A DNA stretch of 64,000 bases from Linum tenue (Eukaryota > Streptophyta > Magnoliopsida > Malpighiales > Linaceae). How positions within the stretch are numbered: position 1 is the first letter of the stretch; each line of letters begins with the position of its first letter. Below, piece after piece: positions 47,280 to 58,075 of this stretch. A program made the position numbers and the translations under genes. The stretch spans positions 20,558,492 through 20,622,491 of the forward strand of contig CAMGYJ010000002.1 of the NCBI GenBank assembly GCA_946122785.1. Reading direction: 5' to 3'. The notes beneath the pieces were generated by a model. The model made no database searches. It was not told where the DNA came from and saw nothing but the letters and a program-made list of their open reading frames with translations.

Positions 47280-47290
47280 TTTGATCCGGA

Positions 47291-48239
47291 CGAATTCCAA
47301 AAATACACATGTTTTTAAAAAAAATTCCCAAAATACACGCGTTATAAATTTTTTTTCCAAAATACATATGTTTGGGCATCACCGCTGTTGTCAACCAGAC
47401 CAAAGCAGTGAATGCATCACCGCAGTTGACGGCCGCGGTGAATGCCCGACTTAACTCTGAAACTTCAAACAAACGTAACTTTACGCTCGGTCATCCGATT
47501 GTAGCGAATTCTTTTTTGATTCCATATAACTTTTCAAGATCTTTCAATCTTCAACAAGACTTCATCTCAAAAAAATGTCGTTTGTTACCCCGAACGAGCA
47601 ATTTTTCAATTTTGACAAACTTTGGAAGGACATAACTTTTAGCTCCTCAATCCGAACGTCGTAAAGTTTTTTTTTTTGATTGCGCATAACTTTTTAAGAA
47701 CTACAACTTTGACTAGGAAATAATTTTTTAAAAAAGAAGTATTTTTGGGTATACAGGATTTTGGGAATAACTTTGCCTTTACTTTTCACAAATCCACATA
47801 CTTTCCAAAATTATGGTTATAATCAAAGTTGTAGTACTTCAAAAGTTATGCAAAATCAAAAAAAGTTTCATGACATTCGGATTGTGGAGCACAAAGTTAT
47901 GATCTTCCAAATTTTGTCAAAATCGAAAAATTGCTCGTTCGGGGTAGCAAATGATTTTTTTTTTTTGGATGAAGTCTTGTCTCAGATTGAAAGATCTTGA
48001 AAAGTTATGTGGAATAAAAAAAAAATTCGCTACATTCGGATAACCGAGCGCAAAGTTACTTTTGTTTGAAGTTTCAGTGTTACGTCAGGCATTCACCGCG
48101 GCGGTCAACCGCGGTGATGCATTCACCGCTTTGGTCTGCCGCGGTGATGCCCAAACATGTGTATTTTGGGAATTTTTTTTATAACGTGTGTATTTTGGGA
48201 ATTTTTTTTAAAAACATGTGTATTTTCGGATTTTTTCCC
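47291..48239. mobile_element. Foldback element, 949-bp near-continuous palindrome
   Basis: The left arm (47291 to about 47740) and right arm (about 47800-48239) are inverted copies: for example CAAAATACACATG/CATGTGTATTTT at the tips, GCATCACCGC/GCGGTGATGC blocks, AGATCTTTCAATC/GATTGAAAGATCT and AAAATTGAAAAATTGCTCGTTC-type words in inverted form. TTTGATCCGGA (47280-47290) and TTTGATCCTGA (48240-48250) flank it, a long target duplication with one mismatch that fits a Mutator-type size. No gene is present. Each arm also has short internal palindromes of the type ACCGCGG. Confidence 0.85.
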
Positions 48240-48250
48240 TTTGATCCTGA

Positions 48251-49480
48251 CTAGGTGGAAAAAATGGGCCGCACGTACCTGTTGGGTCGACCGCTACAAG
48301 GTATCGGGTTGGAGGTCAAATTGTACCATTTTTTTCATTGTTTTGCAAAATGCGCCTATTTTCCGATTTTTCTTTTCGCCTAACTCAATCTCTGGAATTC
48401 TTAGTTGAACATTTGAATATTGATGTTATATAAGTGTGTGTGAATTTTCACTATATGTTGGATCTAAGTACGACATGTTACTTTGGTGTAATGTTATATG
48501 TTATTAATCATATGTTAGATGAGATTTAATATAATTTATCAAGATAAATACAATATAATGACTCTTTCTATATTTCCGGGCTAAACGGGTGACTCGTTAA
48601 TCCTTGACCCACTAACTCAACCAAATCCGGACTAGAATGGGTGACTCGTTAACCCTTGACCCACTAAAAAAATTAAAGAATGGTGGTGGTGTCCTCTTAT
48701 AGTAACCCCACACCTTCTAAATTTTTATACAATTAGATGTTTGATCAATGGTATTTTAATTCGTGGGGGGTGGGAATAGGGATTTATGTTTTTGTGTCTC
48801 GATTCACTTGAACAAGCACCATGTCCTATATTTGTAATGACTTTTGATCACTAGTTAGTGGAGAATATTAACCTCTCACCCAACATATCTTTTGCCAAGT
48901 AATCACTTTTCATGGATTAAAACTCCTAGTTATATACTCTTGCCATGAAGCATGCCGATATCTGTGTAAACGAACTTGTTTAGTACACGAAAATCGAAGG
49001 TCGACATTTCATAATAACATCGTGGAAATGAATCTGTTATTAATTTTCAATATACTTTTTATTATTATAATATGTTTAATATACTTTCATTTGCTCACTT
49101 TCAATATCAAATTTCTTTAATATAGTCAGAGAGTCGAATATAATCACGAAAAGAACCGTTTCGACATTCAAATCTTTATCCGATTAAAAAAAAATTAATT
49201 GCACAATCAGAATAACTAAATCAGACCGGAAGGCTGGAAGAATGTTTTGAGACAAGGAGAAAAGGTAACACGAGGAAGAAAGCCCAGACTGGGATATAGA
49301 GAGTGGCGGGCTCAATATGAGATGGCCCATAAATGGACAAGGCCCAGGCCTGCTATATAATTAGTTAATTACTGAATAATTGAAGGAAGAAAAAATCGGG
49401 TATTATTAATTGATAAAATATTCATCCGTTGGAAAAGAAATAAAGAACAACTAATAAAATAATTTTGCCTGCTCGTAACG
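48251..49480. other. AT-rich intergenic region
   Basis: The words GGGTGACTCGTTAA and CCTTGACCCACTAA occur twice (about 48588-48617 and 48639-48668), a 51-bp-spaced direct repeat. No gene is seen. Confidence 0.5.
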
Positions 49481-50049
49481 AGAACAGAGGAATCTTGCCT
49501 GCGCAGAGAGAGGGAGGAGGACGTCACAACGGCTCTCCTTTCTTTCCCGGTTCGGCCTTCTCCAAACGGTTCTGCCAGAAGAATCTCAATTGTTCCTTCT
49601 CGGATTCTGGGTTTGTCTTCCAATAGCCATCCGGTTCGCGCGGCAGTATCTTCCATTTCCTTTTTTGCTGCTCGTCTGCCATGTAGATAGATGAACTATA
49701 TTCTGTTTTGTGGGGGGTTCTTCTGATTCATGTTCATCTTTGAGAGGGGTTTTTTGCTGCTTTCTTCTCTCTTGATTTTTCGATTGGTGGGTTTGGTTCT
49801 GTTTCTCCTTTTGGTTTCTGGGATTTGCCGCTTGTTATTGGAAATTCGCGGGAAAATCAAGTCATTAGTTGCTTCTAGTTTAAGCCAAAGTCTGTTCCTT
49901 TTTCTGGATTGAATTAAGGTTGCTCAAGTTTGTCTGGTGAGTTGAAATTGGGTTTAGGCATTGGTGCTGCATTTGGTTGCTTTGACATCTTCCTCTGCAG
50001 ATAATTTTGCGAAGTAGCTGACGGTTTATGTGCTCTCTAATTTTCAGAT
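49481..50049 (+). promoter_or_regulatory. Promoter and leader of the coiled-coil::GOGAT chimera
   Basis: 49500-49690 is GC-richer and pyrimidine-rich, consistent with a first untranslated exon. The coding exon follows an acceptor (TTTTCAG) ending at 50047. The exact transcription start cannot be read from the sequence. Confidence 0.4.
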
Positions 50050-50916
50050 ATGGAGAGGAATTATGGTAATGATGAACCATCAATGGCTCGCATCCAGCAA
50101 TTGGAGTATGGTAATTGTTCTTACTTGGATTGCAAGCTTTCTACTGCCATGTCCTGCAATGACTAGGGCAATCATTTGGAATTGGAATAGTCCTATGCAT
50201 ACTAGGGCAATCTGAAAATTGTATCCATTTTCCTTATATGGGGATTGACTTAGTAGTTGGAGTTGGTAATTGGTGGCTTTTGGCCTCTTTGAGCTAACCT
50301 GTACTACGTATTCTTTTGTGAAGTTTGTTTGCAAACAATAATGCTAGTGTGTGAAGGGTTATTTGTTATTGCTCGAGGAATTTCTTTAGTCATGCCTTCG
50401 TATTACGTGTTGGTTCTCATTTCTTGGTGCTGTAGGTTGCTTGATAATTTGCTAGTTAGTGAAATCATAACACTGTATTTGAATCCTTTTGTTTCCTAGA
50501 GCGTGATGAATTGCACAGAGAGCGTGATGAGTTACGTAGAGATATAGAACAACTATGCATACAGCAAGCTGGACCTGGCTACCCGGCAGTCGCAACTCGG
50601 TTGCATTTCCAGAGGTATCATTTGTATTTTTTGATTCTTCTCATTCTTCAGTAGATGGGCAAACTTTCTCCCCCATATTCTGTTTTCACTATTTTTTGGT
50701 CCTGGGATTATGGGCTAGGTCTTTGCTGGGAGACGTTGGGGGTCCCTTTTATGTGTAGGTTGCTACGATTTAAGAAAGCATAAGGATTGTTAATGCCCTA
50801 TTAGGACAGCTAGCTTGGAGCAGGAAATAGAGAATTTGAAGATGAAGTTAGCTGCCAGTACTAGAGAGAGTCGAAATCTTCAAGACGAGCTTTCAGAAGC
50901 ATTTCGAATTAAACAG
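50050..50916 (+). CDS. Coiled-coil protein gene, first three coding exons only
   Basis: Three exons, 50050-50110, 50500-50614 and 50805-50916, join in phase and encode 96 residues: MERNYGNDEPSMARIQQLE, then a charged helix (RDELHRERDELRRDIEQL), CIQQAGPGYPAVATRLHFQR, and a second helix (TASLEQEIENLKMKLAAS ... NLQDELSEAF). From memory this resembles the N-terminus of an uncharacterised long coiled-coil protein family of plants; I cannot assign a function. The rest of that gene is not here. Right after the last donor (50917) come exons of a ferredoxin-GOGAT gene. Splicing this donor to the GOGAT exon at 51174 keeps the frame. Confidence 0.7.
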
Positions 50917-50924
50917 GTCTTCAG

Positions 50925-53900
50925 AATGGAGATACTGCTACAAGTGCTATTAAACAGGTTATAGCAACCTACTTGTATTTTGTAATTGGTTTCTACTTCA
51001 TCTGTAAGATTTAAAAAAAGAAGTTAAATTCTAGATTTTATGTCAATCATTGGGCCTAAGCATTTGCAGTTATCATAATGAGGAAATTTTTCTCCTTAGT
51101 GTAGACAACTTACCTGAAGGCTTCTTCTTTACCACTCTATAAAGATTGTTCTGAGGCTGGGTATCATTTTCAGGTTGCTTCAGGACGTTTTGGTGTCACT
51201 CCAACTTTCTTGGTTAACGCTGATCAACTAGAAATAAAAATAGCACAAGGTGCCAAACCTGGTGAAGGGGGCCAACTGCCTGGGCAGAAAGTTAGTGCAT
51301 ATATTGCCAGGTTGAGGAATTCTAAGCCTGGGGTTCCACTTATCTCTCCACCACCCCATCATGATATCTATTCCATTGAAGATCTTGCTCAGTTGATCTT
51401 TGATCTCCATCAGGTGTGTTTTTCGGCTTGTAATTTTTTCCGTTATTGCTATAGAGTGTTTATGAATTTTAATGATGAAGTTAAGCGGATGGTGTTGCAC
51501 AAACAGGTCAACCCTAGGGCTAAGGTCTCTGTGAAGCTGGTATTGGCACAGTTGCTTCTGGTGTTGCAAAGGCTAATGCTGATATTATTCAGGTATTGTC
51601 TTATGAATAAAATGATCCTTTTGGCCATCTTAGTTCCAAATCGTATAATTTTTTATTGAATGGAATGGTTCACTATTGGATTATGAAAGGAAAAAAGATT
51701 GCTTTTGATATGTGCATTCAAGCTGTTTACGTCCCTTCTCATTTTCCTCTTTCATTCCATAGATATCAGGGCATGATGGTGGAACAGGAGCCAGCCCCAT
51801 TAGTTCCATTAAGCATGCTGGTGGTCCTTGGGAACTTGGGCTAACAGAAACTCATCAGGTTATTTTTATTTGCTGTGCTCATCTTGTTAGCAACCAATCC
51901 TTTCCCTTAGTAACAGTTTATCATTTTCCAGACCCTCATCAATAACGGACTGAGAGAAAGGGTAATTCTTCGAGTCGATGGTGGCTTCAAGAGTGGCTTT
52001 GATGTCATGATGGCTGCAGCAATGGGAGCCGACGAGTATGGATTCGGTTCTGTTGCTATGATCGCTACTGGTTGTGTTATGGCCCGTATTTGCCACACGA
52101 ATAATTGCCCAGTTGGTGTTGCCAGTCAGGTAATAATGGAAACTTTTGTCTGTGGCTTTACTGCGGATGCTTTGTTTCTATGTTAATCAATTCTTTTGAT
52201 TCTTACTTAACTGCAGAGGGAAGAACTACGTGCTCGGTTTCCTGGCGTGCCAGCTGATCTGGTTAATTACTTTCTGTATGTTGCTGAGGAGGTGAGTTCT
52301 TTGTGAATAATATAAACTGTTTCTTTATTGTTGTTACTAAGCTGCCGATGTTCACTTTGGTCAATTATTCATGTCTTTGCTAGGTAAGAGGCGTGCTGGC
52401 AGAATTGGGTTACCAGAAGTTAGACGATATAATTGGGAAAACAGACATACTAAAACCACGAGACATCTCCCTTGTGAAAACCCAGCATCTTGATCTAAGT
52501 TATGTGCTCTCGGTGAGTATTAAAGCAACTTCTGTTTCTCCTTGGCTATCATGGTATTTCTAGCCACGGGCTTCCTGTTTGTTTCAAGTAAATTTCATAT
52601 GGTTCGCTCGTCTACATTTCCAGAGTGCCGGATTACCAAAATTGAGCAGTACAGACTTGTTTTGGACGACAAGATAGACACTCGCAGATCCAGAGGTAAG
52701 AATCTTCATCCTTGATATTGTGTATCATTAGCTAGCAACTGGTCTTCACGGCACATGGGGAGTTATTGACCAGAAAATGAGATATTTTGGCCTCAATCTG
52801 AACAGTTGCTTTTGACTAGTTTTAACACAAGGGCAATGTCTATTTTTTACCCAAACCTTTTTCAGATTCTTTTATTTTAACCAAATCTATAGAAATTCTA
52901 TTTATTATCCAAACGTATTATAATTTATCAAAGTCTGGGCATTCATTCTGTTACCGTTACTTATTTTGTCCACGTGAGAGGTGGGATTTTGTTTTGTTTT
53001 TTGATAATCTTTTTATTAAAAATAGTAAATGATGGTATTCTGACCGCCACGTAGGAAGTCAACTCATTATGGTCATACTTAGTCAGCATTACTAACAGAA
53101 AAGTTGACGGAGAGTTAACGTTTGGATAATTTTTAGGAATTCAATAGGTTTGGTTAAAATAAAAGAATCTGAAAAAGGTTTGGGTAAAAAATAGACATTG
53201 CCCTTAACACAAACTACTGGTTGTTTGCTTCTTTTCCTTATAAGCCTTCGTTTACATGTTCAGATTGCAGATGCAATTGAGAAGGAAAAGGTTGTTAACA
53301 AGACTTTTCATATATTCAATGTGGACCGTGCTGTCTGTGGGCGGATATCTGGTGCAATGGCCAAGAAATACGGCGATACTGGTTTCGCTGGACAACTGAA
53401 CATAACGTAAGATGTGTGGCTTACTAGTTCCCAATATTACAGTATTGGGACACCTAAGCTAAGAAAACATCTTCTGTGTCTTGAGTACTCATACTAGAAT
53501 GTTCTCTTTGCACCACCAGGTTTAATGGGAGTGCAGGTCAGTCATTTGGATGTTTTTTGACTCCCGGGATGAATGTCCGGCTTGTAGGAGAAGCAAATGA
53601 TTATGTTGGAATAAAGGTAAGGAAACACCGTCATCAACATTGCTTAAAATCAAGATTCAAGTCCGAAACTAACTATGTGTTTTGATGCTAAAAGGGTATG
53701 GCTGGAGGAGAGCTGGTGGTCACTCCAGTAGACAACGCAGGGTTTTGCCCTGAGGAAGCTGCCATTGTTGGGAACACCTGTCTCCACTGGTGGGCAAGTC
53801 TTCGTTCGAGGGAAAGCTGGGGAACGTTTTGGGGTTAGGAACTCACTCGGTCAGGCTGCCGTCGAAGGCACTGGAGACCATTGCTGCGAATACATGACTG

Positions 53901-54543
53901 GTGGCTGTGTTGTTGTACTTGGAAAGTAAGTGAATGCTGCAGCAGTCTGCCTCACTTCTCGTTTTAGTAACATAAAACTGAAACTGATCCGTAGAGTTAA
54001 AACCTACGACTCGCTTTGGTCGACAGGGTTGGGCGAATTGTGGCTGCTGGCATGACTGGAGGTTTGGCGTACATGCTCGACGATGACGATACCTTGATAC
54101 CCAAGGTTTGTAGTTTGTTACTGCTGTGATTGAAGTCTCTATCAAATTTTTTTTTTTTTTTTTTTTACTGAAGCTCGGAATCCAAACAGATAAACAAGGA
54201 AATAGTGAAGGTACAAAGAGTGACTGCTCCAGTTGGTCAAATGCAGCTCAAGAGCCTCATTGAAGCTCATGTTGTAAGTTCACTACCCAAACCAGTAGTA
54301 ACACTTAGGTTGCTAAAATGTAGCTATGAACTTCGTTTTTCTGCTGACACAAGCTCACTATCTTTGATTGAAATCCAGGAAAAGACCGGTAGCGCGAAAG
54401 GCGCTGCTATCCTCGAGGAATGGGAGAAATACCTCCCTCTCTTCTGGCAGCTGGTTCCTCCCAGCGAAGAGGACACGCCGGAGGCTTGCGCGTTGTCCGA
54501 GGCCACCGCCGCCGACCAAGTCACCACCTTTCAGTCCACTTAA
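50925..54543 (+). pseudogene. GLU: Ferredoxin-dependent glutamate synthase, 3' exons, disrupted
   Basis: The plastid Fd-GOGAT makes two glutamates from glutamine and 2-oxoglutarate; the full protein is about 1600 residues. Only the C-terminal third is present: FMN-domain exons ([67 protein letters not shown]) and the beta-helix (GXGXG-like) domain ([51 protein letters not shown]), ending at TAA 54541. Exons: 50925-50957, 51174-51413, 51507-51592, 51763-51858, 51932-52129, 52217-52291, 52384-52512, 52624-52695, 53264-53406, 53520-53616, 53695-53925, 54027-54105, 54190-54273, 54379-54543. Three exons are broken: 51507-51592 is 86 bp between phase-0 neighbours, 52624-52695 has TAG at 52675, and 53695-53925 has lost about 8 bp near 53780. 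The amidotransferase half is absent. Confidence 0.9.
52831..53203. mobile_element. MULE-type MITE (373 bp) in a GOGAT intron
   Basis: Inverted ends of about 50 bp begin GGGCAATGTCTATTTTTTAC on both strands. A perfect 9-bp duplication TTAACACAA flanks it (52822-52830 and 53204-53212). Inside each arm are CCGTTA/TAACG words and a CACGTG or CTACGTGGC box. It lies in the intron between the exons ending 52695 and starting 53264. The near-identical ends indicate a young insertion. Confidence 0.95.
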
Positions 54544-54997
54544 GATGTAAAGACAAATTGTTGAAATGGCTATTGGCCGGCGGCAGCAGCAGCAGCATGA
54601 ACATGGCAATGCCATAACAAAAAGAAGACATTATTTCCCGTCGACCTCGTCGTAGGACTGTTGGCCTGTGGTATCAAGATAAGCAAATAAGCGGCGGAGG
54701 CCATTGTTAAGGTTTGACATTGCTTCATCATCAGAAGCAGAGGCGATGGCAATACCAATGGCGGCAATGTGCTGCACAGAATGTATAGTTTGGGTAAAAA
54801 ATTTCTCCTGCCGCAAGATAATGTAACCATATAGCCTGTCCAGTTGCTTTCTTTTGTATATCTTTTGGGCGGTTATGCTGTTACGTACTTGTGCTTAGAT
54901 TGGAAATGCAATAGCTTGTTTGCTGTTTCATTAAATCAACAACGATCAGTCGTTTCTTCTCCTGCTAGCCAAGATCACTCGTATTAAAGCAAAGATA
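54544..54997 (+). other. 3' flank of the GOGAT pseudogene
   Basis: Probable 3' UTR and flank up to the hAT insertion. No other gene is seen; minus-strand frames here are shadows. Confidence 0.5.
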
Positions 54998-55005
54998 CAA
55001 AAGAG

Positions 55006-56195
55006 TAGGGGTGGCAGTCGGTCGGTTTCGGTTTAATCGAAAACCCGGTTATCGGTTAAACCGAGCCACCCCCTATAGCTGCCGACCACCGACCGTGAGG
55101 TGTGTCACGGTTACCCGGCCAACCGACCGGTCGGTTTTGGTTTAAGGCTCGGTTAGCCGGCCAACCAGAAAATGTAGCTTTTCTAAAAAAAATATATATA
55201 TATATTCTGCACCACTCACTCCTAACCCCTCTCACTTCTCGATTCTTCTTCTTCCTTTCTTCCAGAGAAACCCGTCGGCCGCCGCTAACCTATCTCTCTC
55301 CCTACTCTCTCTCGATTCTCTTCTTCCTTTCCAGAGAAACCCGCCGCCGCCGAGTATGCCTCCATGCCGCCGCCGAGTACGCCTCCACGCCGGCCCAGCT
55401 CCAGGCAATCGTCCACTACGCCACCTCCCGGACCACGCCGCAGCAAAAAATCGACGGGGAAGAAACGACGACGGCGGAACAGGCGGGGTCGCTGGTTGAG
55501 AGGGGTCAACCAAAAATAAAAAACCCAGAAAAGGGGTCAAAATCCCAGCAAAAACCCAGAAAATCAAACATGCAAAACCATAATCCGCCACTTACCATCG
55601 ATTTGGAGGCTGGCCGGCACTCCAACGACGTATTATAGGCTGGGATCTTGTCTGATTCCGAAGTGGAACGATAGATGGGATCATGGGAAGTGATTTTCCC
55701 CTCTTTGTTTCTCAGAAAGAAGAAGAAAGTAAATCGAGGGAGGAGGGTTTCTGATTTTAGAAGGCATGGCGGAGAGGGAAGGAATGGTTTTAGGGTCTCT
55801 GGTTAGCCGGTGGTGAGAAGGGGGAAGGGCTGGTCGGTGGTGAGAAGGGGGGAGATGAAGTGGAAGCGGATGTTCTCGGCGAGAAGGGGGAAGGGCTGGT
55901 AGAGGCGGCGAGTCTTAGGGGAGGAGCCTGTCGACTGATTTGGGGGAGGAGGCTGAGTCTTAGGGTTAGGGTTAGTGGGGGCGTGGGCGGCGTCGTTTAA
56001 GGGGGAAGGCAGGGGTCGGTTAGCCGGTTAACCGCCGGTTTTCGACCCCGGTTAGTCAGCTAACCGGCCCCCTGATAATCCCCACCGCCAACCGACCGCC
56101 CTCTTAGGAATCGATTTTTCGGCTAGTCGAAAACCGGTCGGTTCGATTGAAACCGACCGGTTAGCCGCTAACCGGAAAATCGTCCGCCAGCCCTA
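55006..56195. mobile_element. hAT-type non-autonomous element (1190 bp) with captured gene piece
   Basis: The ends are TAGGGGTGGCAGTCGG and, inverted, TAGGGCTGGCGGACG. A perfect 8-bp duplication CAAAAGAG flanks it (54998-55005 and 56196-56203). Both subterminal parts are filled with words such as CGGTCGGTT, AACCGACCGG and GGTTAGCCGG in both orientations (55015-55160 and 56010-56185). The GC-rich centre (55250-55620) has gene-like codon use. Confidence 0.92.
55369..55449 (+). pseudogene. Captured fragment of a DUF579 methyltransferase-like gene
   Basis: The frame reads EYASTPAQLQAIVHYATSRT followed by TPQQ. This strongly resembles the start of the DUF579 domain in plant proteins of the At1g27930 group (arabinogalactan/xylan O-methyltransferases), where a similar ATSR-xx-PQQ word occurs. 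Only about 25 residues match; the catalytic part is absent. The surrounding 178-residue frame (55102-55638) is otherwise unrelated. The match is from memory and needs a search. Confidence 0.5.
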
Positions 56196-56221
56196 CAAAA
56201 GAGTTATGTGCTCACGATAAA

Positions 56222-56300
56222 CTTTAAAAAAAAACTTCCTTTATATTCAACTAAAGTATACAGGAAGGATTTTTCTAACCACTAAATGAGCCATTCTATT
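56222..56300 (-). repeat. Short LINE 3'-end fragment
   Basis: GGATTTTTCTAACCACTAAATGAGCCATTCTATT parallels the LINE end at about 27247-27280 (words CCTAGCCACCAAATGGGC there), in the same orientation, next to an A-rich stretch. Confidence 0.45.
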
Positions 56301-57211
56301 AAGGTTTTGTTAATTTTTCCTAATATTTGCCTGGCGATATTGATATTTATTATTTATGAAGGTATAGCGGCTCTTCCACACCACCTGATATTCATAATAG
56401 TTTGGCAAAAGCCAAACACACATTTTATGTTATAATGGTCCACGTGGAAACCTAGGAGAGACCCTTTTTACCTTGTTGCTTTGAACCTGAATGGAGGTTT
56501 TTGGGTAGCCATGATGTTTGGAGATATTATATAGGGTTAATACCACTGGAAATAGCATCCTTTAGATAAAGTGCCATTTATATTACATGCTTTCAATAAA
56601 CACAAAAATATTCCAATCTATTAGGGGTTTGTGCCATTTGTGTTACCCGAATTTATGTTGACCGTTAAAACTGACGGTTGACCTGACGGTGGCCCACTTT
56701 GTTAAAACTGACGGCGACACGTGGATGCCACATTGGAAAAAAATACTTAAATTTTTTAAAAATATTATTTATTAATTATTTATTATTCTATTAACCCCAT
56801 GCCCTATTTTTAACCCCAACTCACCCTATCTTTTTACAACATCGGGCCTCTATCCCCCAAGCTCGACGGACGGCGGCGGTTCTTTCCTGCACCTGCTTTC
56901 CAAACGACGACGGCGGCGGTTATTGTGTCGGCGAAGCTTTGGACGGCGGCGACACTGGAGCTTAGGAAGGCGGCCGTTGCTGTAAGTCCCCGAAGGTCGA
57001 GCTTTGGAAGGCGGCGGTGACGGTTTGCTGTTGAGGCGCCACAGAAGGGAAGACGAAGCAGGTCAGTTGAAGGGTGGAAGAGTGGTCATAACTAAGGGTA
57101 AGTAAGTCGAAATTAGTTTGATTACAACCCATTCCATAAGATTCAACTTTATTGAACGTATTTTTTTCAATTGTGGTGCGAATGAAACCCTAATTTTTTA
57201 TAACAGTTGGT

Positions 57212-57646
57212 TTGGTGACCATCACAACCATGTCTGGGCAAAGATCTAACCACAGCAAAGCAGAATCAAGCTCAGCCAACTCATATGTAGTGAAGTGCAG
57301 ATGCAATGTACCGGCTACTGTAAATGTATCTGGGACAGCAGGTAATCCAGGGAGGGAGTTTTACTGTTGTCCGTATTGGAAGAACGATGATAAGAGTTGT
57401 AGGTTTTTTCTATGGGTTGATCGTTTATCGTCGATGGACGACGATTCGAAGATGAAGCTCGTTGCTATGTTGGAAGAGAGATTGAAGGCGGTAGAAGCTA
57501 AGGCAGAACGAAGGAAGAAGGAAAAACAAGTGCTATATTCTGAGTTGGTCAAGACTAGGGATGAAAATGCCAGGCTGATTACAATTGTGTATGTTTTAGC
57601 AGCTATACTGATCAGTGTTATTGGTTGCTGCTGTTGTTTGAAGTGA
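57212..57646 (+). CDS. GRF-type zinc-finger, coiled-coil, membrane-anchored protein
   Basis: 144 residues. A GRF zinc finger (about 28-70) shows CRCNVPATV, FYCCPYWKND and CRFFLWVD with the four zinc-binding cysteines. A helix rich in Glu/Lys follows (LVAMLEERLKAVEAKAERRK), then a membrane segment near the C-terminus (ITIVYVLAAILISVIG) and CCCCLK. The frame is intact. A leader exon likely lies upstream, as an acceptor (TAACAG) ends near 57206. The second ATG (57230) is an alternative start. The arrangement convergent to a MULE transposase is the same as in MULE-1. GRF fingers bind nucleic acid in other proteins; a role in transposition is inference from position only. Confidence 0.82.
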   Translation: MVTITTMSGQRSNHSKAESSSANSYVVKCRCNVPATVNVSGTAGNPGREFYCCPYWKNDDKSCRFFLWVDRLSSMDDDSKMKLVAMLEERLKAVEAKAERRKKEKQVLYSELVKTRDENARLITIVYVLAAILISVIGCCCCLK

Positions 57647-57890
57647 GTAAGCTATTCTGAAATTGATGTTGTTTGTTGACAATTGAATGAAGTTCATTTT
57701 TAGTCGACGTTTGTTGTCAATGTTTGAAGTTTTCTGTTGTAGTTTGAAGTTCATTTTTAGCATGATGTTTGTGCAATATAAAAGAATGTAGTCCTGAAAA
57801 GATCATTGCAACCATAAATACTTTGCATATATCCGATCTAGAAGAGTCAGTAGTAACTAGCAAGAAAATTCATGAGAGCTAATTGAGTTT

Positions 57891-57965
57891 GCTCTTCAAA
57901 CTGGAAGAGTCTACTCCTAACAAAAGCATAGTGCTCTTCAAAGTGGAAGAGTCTACTCCTAACAA
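57891..57965 (+). repeat. Direct repeat between the convergent MULE-2 genes
   Basis: GCTCTTCAAANTGGAAGAGT followed by CTACTCCTAACAA occurs at 57891 and 57932. Each copy also contains a small inverted repeat (CTCTTC/GAAGAG) that could form a terminator-like hairpin for one or both genes. Confidence 0.7.
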
Positions 57966-58075
57966 GGCAACATACATAGTGCCATAACAAAAGTCTACTC
58001 CTAACTAGGCAACACACATTCTGCCCTATACTTATAGAAAACACATTATAGGCAACACACACTCCTAACTAGGCA

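Noticed and set aside
49369..49656. Minus-strand 95-codon frame upstream of the coiled-coil gene
   Set aside because: No motif; it overlaps the probable promoter/leader of the plus-strand gene.
55102..55638. Complete 178-codon gene in the hAT element
   Set aside because: Only about 25 residues resemble a protein family; the rest is low-complexity or subterminal repeat translation.
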